From Thunnus maccoyii (lineage: Eukaryota > Chordata > Actinopteri > Scombriformes > Scombridae), in NCBI RefSeq assembly GCF_910596095.1, contig NC_056546.1:12425925-12489924 (forward strand): 64,000 nt of DNA, given 5' to 3'. Each line of letters starts with the position of its first letter. The stretch's first letter is position 1. The position numbers and the translations under genes were made by a program. The notes beneath the pieces were generated by a model. It was not told where the DNA came from and did not search any database. It saw nothing but the letters and a program-made list of their open reading frames with translations. This document shows positions 48,595 through 59,043 of this stretch, piece after piece.

Positions 48595-51500
48595 GTCCGA
48601 GAATAAGAAAATAAAAAAAGTAAACTTCAAAAAAGTCAACTATTTAAGAAAGTAACTTTGCCGAACAAATGCAGCCGCTTTGCGAGAGGGGAAACTGCGC
48701 ATTGAGCGTGACGAGAAGGAGAGGGGGATAAAAAGAAGAGAGGAGAGAGAAGAGGAGACAGGGACCGTGTGAGGAAAAACAGATCACATAGTTGAATCAG
48801 AATGAGTGGAGGCTTGTCTCAGAGCTGGAGATGCTACTGTCACATTATCATAAAGAGGAGGAGTCTGCCTGGGCATATTCTTAGAGAGTGAGAGACACAC
48901 ACACACACAGAGGAGAGAGAGCAAAGATTAGCCTACATAAACTATGGATAAGCCTATTTATGAACGCCTAACGAAAATACACTTTAATATTAATGCTTCT
49001 GATGGGACTTAATGTGTCTGTGGCATTCAATCTGTCTTCTTTAAGACATTTTTTTTAAACCCTCGTGGTATCACTGTAATCTTCCCTTAACATATTTTGG
49101 GACTAATAGTTGCATAATTGCATTATCCTTGAAAAAACAACAACAAATGACCTGATTACTGTAGTAATGTTTCTTGTGAGCAAATATTATCCATGTCTAA
49201 ATACTAGTTATATCATCATCAGAGAGACTTTGTTAAATCTTATTCTAGCCAATAGAGTCAGAATAAAATACAAAAATAGACTTTAGACAAGGGAAAACTC
49301 TCTGGACATTTTGGTGTTTTTATGACTAAAAAATATTAAATCAGATTAGTTTATACAAAAGTGTCAAATTCAAACTAGAGTTTAAATTGGACATGAATTG
49401 TTATATCTGTTACTATAATTGTTATATAGGCCTATAACTAAAAAAAAAATGTAAATCAGGTGCCTTCTTAAAAGATGTTTTACCTTTTTTTCAGGTAATT
49501 TATGTTGCTCTCCATTCCAGCTGGTTGCCAGTGTTTTGTCATTATCTTCTGTTGTTTATACTCCATACACCACGGTCTTGAATCAATAAAAATCTGAATC
49601 AAATGCCTCAAGAAATATTCTAACCAGAGAGATGTGAATGTACAAACGCTCATAAGGGGGCCAATAACCTTGTCTTGACAAATTGACCCCCTTACCTGTT
49701 TCTGTACTGCTTCCTCATCCAGTCTACACACAGTCACACTCACACAGTCACACACACACTCCCATCATTTACATATGGAGCTTGCAGTCCTTTCAAAGTG
49801 GCTTTCACGGAACATTGTGCTGATAATGATCTTGGTCGTGAGGGAGAGAGAGACACACAGATCTCCAGAGACCATCTCACCATAAGACAAGGGGGAAGAG
49901 GATAAAACTCCGACTGTACTCCAACTCAAAGGACTTTAACACTCTTTTCCACCCAACACCCCCCACCTCACCCCTCTCTCCAATAAGCCCTCTTGTGTTT
50001 TTTAATTGGCAGAAATTAATCTTTAGGATGTAGATGGTAGATTTACATTCATTAAAAGTCAAGAGAGGAAGCCAGGCTTGATGCTAATCAAATCTGCTTA
50101 ATTATGCTTAACATGAGTATCTCCAGGGGAAGAGAGAGAGGCAGAGAGAGAGAGATAGCTAACTCGAACTTTTTACTTTTTGCCTTTGATAACTCCTGCT
50201 GAGTATGGCCTTTTCCTTGCCAAAAAGAAATGTCACGACTCTCTTTCTCCATCTGTAGAAAATACACAGATAAAGCCATCAGTGTTAAGCAGAACTGATT
50301 CATGAAGTAAATTCCCACCTTTAAGTGTTTAATAAGGAGGGAAACGTTCAGTTTCACCTCCCAGGCCAGTGCTTTGCAACTTTTTAGGCTCATGGCACCA
50401 TCGGATCTGATAGATTTACTGATACACTATGAACCCAGTTAATCCACAAACGGTGACATATACAAGGACCTGATGAGAAATATGGAAGTCTAAAGAAATT
50501 ATTCATGATTATAACCTTTGATGCTAGTTTTTGTTAAATTTTTAATTTTAGTTCATCCAGGCGCAGTCTGGTATGCAACCACAGTGTTTAAGAGAGTCCT
50601 GTTACCAGGAGGTTGCAGGATGCCCTGGTGGGAAATGACTTTGTCTCACAACAGGAAGGTCATAAGGTTTAATTCATACAGCAGCTATTGTACTTAAAAA
50701 TCCACTGAAATGAAACAATGAACTGACATCTGATGCAAAATATCTTCACTTAGTGAAGTATAAAAACACAATATATCAAACAGAGGGAGAGAGAGAAAAA
50801 TTTTCACACTTAAACTGTGTGATATTAAGTGCTTTAAGTTCCTCTGTGGTGGCTTTACTCAGACCTTGAGAGCCTATCTATCTTGAGCGGCTAGGAAGAT
50901 TCTCCCTCCACTGAATATTACTGAGTTAATTAATTTTTTATATCTGCTTTGATTCCTTTAATTGCTCCAGTACAGTGTGATTCTTTAGTTTTAACCTCCA
51001 ACATTTGCCTCAATTCATGTTATTACCTTTAGTTCTGTGTTTCAATCTCGACTCGACTTGATTAAATGAGAGATTCTCTGGGAGTCAGATCACAAGTGGG
51101 GCCAATGTGCTCGCCAGGTTTTTGAATCTGTTGTCAGACTTTCATCATATCATCTTTACTGCCCGAGACAAAGACGACTCACTAAAACACGCAAAATCTG
51201 GCTGCAGTTTTCCAGTTTTAGCAGTTCATATTTTACTTGCCATCATGAGCCAGAGAGACAAAGATAACGTTCATGTTGTGTTGCCGTTTCAAAGCCAAGC
51301 TCTGGTCCTTTCCACATGTCTGTTTTGGCCACTGAGCAGAAGCATGAGGGAAATGTGTAGGTGGTTAGATCAGCCGGTGAAGTGTAAATACCACTCAATC
51401 TGTTCTTATTAGAGGAGTAAAAACATACGAATCACTTCGCCTCTATTAAAAATGCCCCAGGGTACTGGGTAAGTGTGTGTGTGTGTGCATGTGTGTGTGT

Positions 51501-51829
51501 GTGTGCAGCTGGTCGTATATGTGGTTGTGTGAGAGAGAGGGGGGGGTAGTGACAGAATGATGTTTTGGCATTTGTGTCTGCAGAGGGGATCTGAAATGCC
51601 ACCACCATCAACGCTGCTTAATTCTCAGATACACACTCTTAATCTAAACAGACAATCCGTTCCGACAGCCACTGTTATGATTCAAATCAACTTGGAGTGA
51701 CGGGTGTGTGTGTATGTGTGTGTGTGTGCTCTTGTGAGTGAGAGAGTATGTCATTGTGTTTTGGTATGTGATTAGGTGTTTCTGTGTGTGTGTGCGCTCA
51801 TCTGTGTGTGTCTGACCAAGATATCACAC

Positions 51830-52000
51830 ATCCATTCCACATTCCCCTATGATAATGTGGATTGATTATGGATATGATAATGAGAGGCCGGCGCGGCGTC
51901 GCGACCTTCACAAGGTCTAATTGAAACAAGCGTTGGTCCTCCGAAGCACTTATCAAGTCACACAGCACATCATTAATCACGGAGAATACAAGCTGTCATT
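51830..52000. promoter_or_regulatory. candidate conserved block 3.3 kb upstream of dach1
   Basis: Combines a CpG-rich core (ggccggcgcggcgtcgcgac, 51,888-51,907) with homeodomain cores (ggattgattatgg, cattaatcacgg). It is bracketed by TG and CA arrays, which makes its complexity stand out. Confidence 0.35.
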
Positions 52001-52101
52001 GTAACACACATGCACACACACACACACACACGCACATGCTCACACACATTCTCTGTTTTTCAGTTTTTCAAACATAACACACACACACATTCTCCTGTCC
52101 C

Positions 52102-52156
<55 letters not shown>

Positions 52157-52339
52157 AATGCAAGCTGTCACTACAATATGCCTGGTATTGTCTTCTTTAA
52201 AAGAGAGTGGACAGCTAGTCCACCCTCCATCTCTATTTTCTACAAGAAAAGTTGAGAAAGAAACAGGCTATTGGAGTTAAACCTAAAAAAAAAAAAGAGG
52301 GAAAAAAAAACAAAACAAGAGAGGGAATGTTAAAACAAT

Positions 52340-52860
52340 TCAACAAATACGAACAGCTGTTCACTTCACCTAAACTCGCCTGAAATTGAATTAGCTCAAG
52401 TTGTTTTACTACCTGCTTTTATTAGATGACAATTTAACAACCAAATGTGATTCCAATGTCTGATTAAGGCAACATATGGTGCCTACCTGTTAAACACAAC
52501 GTGTTCAATACCAGCGAAACGCCTCAGTGAGCCACTCGAATAAACTAATAAGCCCAATATCATATTAGTCATTACATAGTCCAACACACAAAATTCCAAT
52601 CTGATAAAAAGGTGGTTTCATTATCATCGTAGGGAAAACACAAGGGAGTTTGCACGCGCTGTGTCAATGCCATCGCCAACTTTGTTAATTGTTATTCAAT
52701 TAACTGCTTTTGTTAATGAAACCAATTAATACTTTAAAACAAGCAGGCAGATATATGATTATTATGCATCTATGCAGAAGACAGCTAATTACAACTGTAA
52801 ATCAATCAATTCTACATTAATCAGCTTGGAAAATGTCCAAAAACAACAAAGTCACTAAAA
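52340..52860. promoter_or_regulatory. candidate conserved block 3.8-4.3 kb upstream of dach1
   Basis: About 500 bp of repeat-free, AT-rich sequence dense in TAAT/ATTA cores (gttaattgttattcaattaa, aaaccaattaatac, gctaattacaactg) plus ttatgcatctatgcag. The look is that of a developmental enhancer; no alignment was possible. Confidence 0.35.
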
Positions 52861-52869
52861 GACTTTGGA

Positions 52870-52871
<2 letters not shown>

Positions 52872-52902
<31 letters not shown>
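52872..52902. repeat. (T)31 homopolymer
   Basis: 31 uninterrupted T on plus, immediately right of the candidate enhancer block. It may be the poly(A) tail of an old inserted retrosequence on minus, but no body could be recognised. Confidence 0.85.
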
Positions 52903-52905
<3 letters not shown>

Positions 52906-55358
52906 TATTTTGATTGCCATGCCATTATCCTGTCTAATGATTGTTAACGATCCTTTAAAGAGTTTATGATCCAATTTCCTTTGCTACGAATTTAATTGGG
53001 ACCTAAATAGTAATACTAAATTAGACGGTGTAAAAGTGTGGCTTGTATTTAATCAAGGGTGGTATATTGGAGTAAGCTCTAACAAGGTCACAGAACTGCT
53101 CTTGGGGCGAATACAGTCAGTGGAGCTTGCTGAAAGGATGAGGGCCATACAGGATTGATCAGTTACAGAAATATTAATAAATCAATCATTTCAGTGCCAG
53201 AATATAAGTATGATCTCTTGTTGTGCAGGGCGTTCAGAGTCTGCTACAATCTACCTATATGTTATTTATTGTGTCATGCACATACAAGTGTCCAGCCCAC
53301 ATGGACTTATTAGACACCAAAGATATTGTTGCAGTGCTGAAACATTTGACACAAGAAAATAACTTCTTAAATAACATTACAGTGTAAACAAACAACTTTG
53401 TTTCAAGCACCACAGAAAACTATCCACCATAATCATCCAACCAGAAGAACTAATCAGTTCAGGACATCTTACTAAAAAGTGTAGCCCTTAAATAATCATG
53501 CAAAAACACATGAAATATTTCATCTTCAGTCTCATCTAAATCCTTCAACAAACAAAGCCCTTCCTTTGTATGTAGAAAACATTAAACTAACCTGTTTCTA
53601 TGGTTTATAACTGGTTAAACTCTACTTCAAATAAGGCTCAGCAAACACTGCGTTTGTTCTTCATGAGACAATGTGTCCGTAATTCAGGTTTGAACATCAA
53701 CAGCTCATCTTTCCTTATACATAAGGAACTTCTAATCAGTCTAATTATTTCTGTAATATCCATTTCACACACCGGACTGCAACACATGGGTCTTTCACTT
53801 TTAAATGAGAATGCCCTCATTTATCAGAAAAATAATCCTCGGCCTGGATAATTATCAGACATACAAACATAAACACCTTTAGAAGTTTTGATGTGAGGAC
53901 CTGCTTGCCTCTTAAGTTTATACAGTCATGTGACCTGACCAGTGCCCTAGTTGAACACCTCTTAGATGTTTATGCATATATGGACGCTAATCTCTCAGTC
54001 AGGACTATGGGATTTGGGAATATTTTGTTTAACAGAGATCAAAGTAGCCGGCTAGGATCAGGAGAAACCCTTCAAACACATCAAAAAGAGAGCAATGCAT
54101 CCCGAATCCCACGCCCACAGTAGCCAATCAAGCCATGCATAACTCTTTTCCTTTGTAAAAGAAAAGGATTCTCAATGTGGGTCTCTCTCCATCCACATCT
54201 CAACTCACCCCCCACGGAGGCCAGGGGTTGTTTGGGGCTTATGGGCTATCAAGGAGAGCCACCGCACCGTATCTGTATGCCTCTCATACTCGGTGAACAT
54301 GATGCTGGTATTGAGGAACAGAGAAATACTGTGTTAAGAGATCAAAGCAGCAGAACAGAGATTTAGACCCACAGCCTGTCAGTCAAGATGGCGAGACAAA
54401 GCAGAAGAAGACAGAAATGCTTACACCAACACCCTGCTGCTCGCTCACTGGTTTTCTCTGTGGTGTGCCTGTGAGGGGTGAGGCGTTACTGTCAGTTGGC
54501 TTAGGGGGCTACTCATTTGTAGACATCTACAGAGCAGCACAAACACCTTAACTCACACACATGGAGACCCCCCCCCCCCTCCCATACACACACACACAAT
54601 GAAGAACTACTAATACAAGCCCTTGCGGATGAGAGGTCGCTTCAAGCCTTTATATTGGCCTGTGGTGGAATGTTCTGTGGTCTCAGCATTTTCCCTCGTC
54701 TAGAAGATGAATAGAGCTATTTTACAGACGGTGGAGAAAGAAAACAATGCTCCGTGTGGTTAGATACGTGATGTAGGGGCTTCATTTCTGGTTGATCAAA
54801 GATGGGGATTTTTTTGTCAAGTATGCAATATATCTAAAATACTTTTTCTGTGGATAGAGCACAGATATAAAGGGGCCAAGATTCCAGTTCAACAGGACAT
54901 CCTGCAGTAAAGAATGACCCTTGTTCATGTCTTCTCTTTTGTACAGCTTATTGGCTTTGCATGTGTTCACCCCTGCATGGTCTGTTTTTGTATTGTGTTG
55001 TGCAATGTTTTACCAGTGTCTTTGTCCCTTTCACCTAGTGTAACAGGAAAGAAAATTTCCTCTCTAAAATCTAGTGTCTAAATCTATCTCATCTTCTAAA
55101 AGGGGATAAAGGCAACGCACACACACACACACAAAAAAAAGACAGTAGTGTGATTTGCTGTGGTAAATGAAAAGGGGAAAATGTGACTTTAAAAAAAAAA
55201 ATGTACCTGATAAAATTATTTAATTGCTCTTAAAAATATGTATCAAGAAAACTTGTGAGATACTTGCACAGTTAGAACCAAACATCAAATAAATACCTAT
55301 ACTTGAGATTGGAATAAGAATGACACAACACCACCTGGTGGCTGTTGACTGTAACACT

Positions 55359-55869
55359 TTTATTTAGACATTATTAATCATTGATGGTTACATGGACAAA
55401 GGTAATGGCAAAAGTTGAAAAATGTATTATGCTTACACAAAATTAAAAACTAATTCTACATTTCAGAACGTCATAAAAAAAGATTTACTGAATGAAAAGT
55501 GCAATACAAGTTGACTCAGATATGCAATGTATGCTCTTAAATTAAGGCAGGATGTCAATGCTAATACCACTCAAATGACAAATGGCAGCTGGAACTACTT
55601 GGAGCAAGCTTAAATTAGAGGCAGAACGGCTGAGCGTGCTCTCCTGTTGGGAGCGTTTCAGAGGAGGACTGAGGTCGACACCTGTATACAAAAACTCGGT
55701 CAAACATCAGCCAAAGCACAGGACAGGAGCACATTAGTCACAGAGGAGGCTGAGGATAGATCGTCAACACGCGACAGATCTGATTGGCTGAAGATCCCAT
55801 TGTACAGATCCGGGAATGAGGTATGACCCCATTAAAAATGTCCCAAACTGAGGTGACCAGCCTTCATCT
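55359..55869 (-). other. mzt1: putative mzt1 3' UTR with poly(A) signal
   Basis: Reading minus from the stop codon, the first clear AATAAA lies at plus 55,359-55,364 (tttatt), giving about 510 nt of 3' UTR. The sequence is AT-rich at its distal end, as usual for such a UTR. Confidence 0.45.
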
Positions 55870-58338
55870 TCAGTTTGTGCAGTTCTCAGGAGCCTGAAAC
55901 ACAACATAAATATACAGCAGTGATTAACATTATATCACTATACAGGCTTCAGTCTTATGATTGAATTACACAACTGTCTGGGAGTCTGATGTGTGTGGAA
56001 AACACAAAGGCTAATGAATATTAGGAATTCACATTGTGCATGCATTTTTTAAAAATTGTTATCAGTTGTCCTTAATCGTAATCAAAATTAATTCATGATT
56101 CAGTCACTCTTAAGTGGAAAACCCCATATCAGTAAACAAGCCTCAAGAAAAGAATATAGAGCATATAATATAATATAGAACATAATTTCTCAGTTTTGTT
56201 TAGCACACATTTATTGCAAACACCTGACAGGAGGTGACATGTTGAGAGGTCAAATTTAACACCAGAACAAAACTTTGACAATATTATACCATGTTAGGAG
56301 GAGGTAGTATACGGACAGACTATTATGATATCGGGCAGCTTATATCACGGTATAACATGTTTTCTGGAAAATCAAGAAACTGTTGGTGGATAAAAGAACC
56401 AGATGGGATTGTGTATTTTGGGATAATCACATAATTACTTTGCAAATCAAGATACTTCAACACATTTGTTCAAAAATCTATCACTGCTGTCCAACAGTTG
56501 TTCCCACTGATTTCCAATATTGTCTATAATAGCATAACACTCAAGGGACAGATACCTGAGCATAAACAGCATTTAAGGCAGCTTACATATTTTTCATTGT
56601 TTAATGGTATATATTGTAATCTCCTCCAACCCTATAACATGTCGTTGTAAACATTCACATTTAGCAAACCCTTTTAACTGCTTTAATTTTTTATCACTAA
56701 AACATGTAGGTCAGCAGCTGTGGGCATCTGAACTTATCACAATAATCACGTTTCCTGAAATCCTCCTATTAGTACTAAACTATAGTTAAATTACTTCACA
56801 CCATGATTGCTTTGGGTTTTACTCACTGAACTGAGCTGAATGTTGCAGCCTTGTTGAAGAAAAAACATCAAAAACAGTTTAAACTCAAAAGCAGGTTGAT
56901 CAAAGTTTAAGACAGTTGACTAGAAATCACTTAAAATGCAGCTCAGTGTCTCTCAAGATTCTACAAAAACATTCATATTTTGGAAATTCATGATTTTTTT
57001 CCTGATAAAATTAATCGATTGATTCCTTGAGTGCAAGAACTTTGTATTAAGTTTTATCTGCTGGCTGTTAACAGTTAAATTGATTTTTAAAAAGCAGAGA
57101 AATTTGTTAACACGCACAGGACATCAGTTATAAAGGGCTTTTACAGGCCACGTGTGTCTAAACAAACTCAAACTACTAACGGAGACAGGACAGCTGCTCT
57201 GCGCTCACGGTTTCCTCTGAAAACAACGATAATCATGGTAATGGAAATGGTTGCCGGTATTCATAATATCAGCAGTTTTACCATTGTTTGTCATAAAAAT
57301 GGTATACCGGTGTTGTGTTGAAGTCTGTTCCCCTGTCAATATAAGTTTCCCCTTACTTTAACCCCAGGAGGGGAACATTAATTGAGGGGGGAACAGACTT
57401 TTACACAACACCGGTATAGATACCGTCAAATGTTTTACCGCGATATATCGTAAAAACGGTATACTGGCACATCTCTACACTGCAGTAGTTTTTAGTGGTG
57501 GTGTAGGAAATTGTATTGATATCACTTCAACATCTGAATTAATTGATGAAACAATTTGTTGATCGATGAATTACCTGATCAACACACAATTAAATTGATG
57601 GCAATTTCAATCATTTATTAATGGTAATTTATCTAGAAAAATACATAAGACTAGATGATTTCAGCCTCTAAAATTTGAAGGATCTTCAAATTTTCACACT
57701 TTCATATCAATGAAAATTGAGGATTCCAGGTTTTGAGACTGTTGATTAGACAGTGAAAGAAATTTTAAGACATCACTTTGAGGTCTGGTAATTTCTCATG
57801 GGCGATTTCTTAACAATAATTAACTGAATGGTCAGCAGTTTATAAAATGGATAAACGGGGGTGGGACTTGACCACCATCAAAATTGATTATTTACAATAC
57901 CGTAAAAAAGTGAGTTATTCAGGAGTTTGTTTTTGTACCTTTAGGGACTCGGAGGCTTTACGCAGCTCCTTGATAACTGCTGACAGGGCTTCTGGGTTGA
58001 TGCCCTGCTCACACAGTCTCACACAGATGGACAGAGACTCCATGTCCAAACCTGTGTTCAGCAGTCTGGAGATCTCCAGCAGCACTATTGAAGGAAGAAG
58101 GAGAAGAGTTAGTTAGATATTAATGTTCCACTAATCTGACAGCTAGACAAAACTTGACTTGACTTCAATACAATCAATTATTGAAACGATTACAAACAAG
58201 CAAACCGATATGTTCGCGTTAAACAAAACGAATTTGAAATTATTTCTCAAATACGCATTGGATATATTCTTTAATTATATAATTACCGTCCATCGTCTCC
58301 CGGACTGCGTTTAGGTTTGCGTTTGATGCACTTGCCAT
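55870..58338 (-). CDS. mzt1: mitotic-spindle organizing protein 1 (mzt1), three exons
   Basis: Known role: small helical partner of the gamma-tubulin ring complex, binding GCP3-type subunits and helping recruit the complex to spindle poles. Exons, transcript order: 58287-58338, 57939-58084, 55870-55893; 222 nt, 73 residues; all borders GT/AG and phases agree. The N-terminus [17 protein letters not shown] lacks the poly-Ala stretch of the human protein, which explains the shorter length (human 82). The core [20 protein letters not shown] and [20 protein letters not shown] is nearly identical to human; the end is APENCTN. The gene lies head to head with bora. Intron 2 is large (2 kb) and holds a transposon-like insertion. 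Confidence 0.95.
56325..57476. mobile_element. putative non-autonomous DNA element in mzt1 intron 2
   Basis: The left end near 56,325 (atatcgggcagcttatatca, then cggtataacatgtttt) resembles the inverted right end near 57,430-57,476 (ttttaccgcgatatatcgta, then aaaacggtatactggca). The words ggtataccggt and gccggtattcataatatc lie within. I read this as a roughly 1.1 kb hAT-like non-autonomous insertion; the left border is the weaker part of the call. Confidence 0.4.
57304..57418. repeat. near-perfect palindrome (ataccggtgttgtg arms)
   Basis: The left arm ataccggtgttgtgttgaag continues tctgttcccctgtc. The right arm, gaggggggaacagactttta then cacaacaccggtat, is its reverse complement with few changes; a GGGG/CCCC-rich loop lies between. 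The arms are about 36 bp. Confidence 0.7.
57500..57850 (-). repeat. possible fourth, decayed copy of the attaatcgattaatc repeat
   Basis: The words caacatctgaattaattgat and gttgatcgatgaattacctg, plus a later tttcttaacaataattaact, suggest the same family as the copies in ubac2 introns, but internal blocks are hard to align by eye. Confidence 0.25.
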
Positions 58339-59043
58339 GGTGCTGAATGGATGTAGCTTAGTTAGCTTAGTTAGCCAACGTTTGCTAGCAAGTGGCTAAC
58401 AAACAAGATCCGATACGAGATTAATAACTTATTGCAACTCTTCAGTCGGAGTTTAAACGTTTCGTATTCATTATTAGCTGAATTAAGAGACAGTATTGGC
58501 GGCTAGCTACCTAGCTTGCCGGGATCACTACGACAACCAGACTGGCAGAGGAAGTGACGACACGACTTCCTTCATTGGTTACTAAGAGCTTCCTGCAGCG
58601 TTTCTATTGGCTGCTGGGCCTTGAGAGCAAAATTGAAATAAACGTTTGAAGCCGTCTCACTACGGATTGTTTGGTTGCTGCTGACTCTTCAATGAATATT
58701 GTTTTTTAGCTGTATGTTCAGAGTACGGGCTCGTTTATAGTTGTAAGTACCATTGACAAAAAATAATCGGCTAATGTTTCAATGTTCACCTCGTTTTTAG
58801 TGTGTTAAGAAAGAGGGAAGAAGGAAAATTGTGTAACGTAACGATGAAACCAGATTATTTGTCGTTAGTTGCTTTCTTCGAAGACTAGTTAACAATAATG
58901 TAGCTAACATACCAAACTATTCACCTTACAACGAAAGACTGGCTGTTATTGTACCCCCTGTTTGTCTGCATTTTGCATTGGTGTTTTTTTAAATCTTTGA
59001 AATTCCTATTTGCTGACTGTAATATCTGTTGTGGTCAGTTAAG
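58339..59043. promoter_or_regulatory. bidirectional mzt1/bora promoter region
   Basis: 705 bp separate the two start codons. Motifs: ETS-CRE-like GGAAGTGACG at 58,550-58,559; inverted CCAAT boxes (attgg) at 58,574-58,578 and 58,606-58,610, exactly 32 bp apart; and TTTGAA (CHR-like) at 58,645-58,650, 34 nt past the second CCAAT. A strong donor-like gtaagt at 58,743 and an acceptor-like tgtggtcag ending at 59,038 suggest that bora has a non-coding first exon ending near 58,742. The paired CCAAT plus CHR arrangement is typical of G2/M genes bound by NF-Y and the DREAM/MuvB complexes. Confidence 0.6.

Larger units (their letters stand above)
48595..55358. other. upstream region of dach1 and gap to mzt1
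   Basis: 48,595-48,950 is the likely dach1 5' UTR and promoter area (purine-rich on plus, no clear TATA). Beyond this I see no gene. There are TG/CA arrays near 51,474-51,500, 51,706-51,728 and 52,013-52,156, a T run at 52,872-52,902, and two stretches that look constrained (51,830-52,000 and 52,340-52,860). The rest is AT-rich. Confidence 0.5.

Noticed and set aside
48007-48639. Longer dach1 N-terminus starting upstream of 48,594
   Set aside because: The extension would begin at a TTG, not ATG, and its residues (FLKFTFFIFLF) do not suit the family. The first ATG is at 48,594.
48233-48655. 140-codon frame antisense to dach1 exon 1
   Set aside because: A shadow of GC-rich sense codons; low-complexity Ala/Gly/Val content and no independent support.
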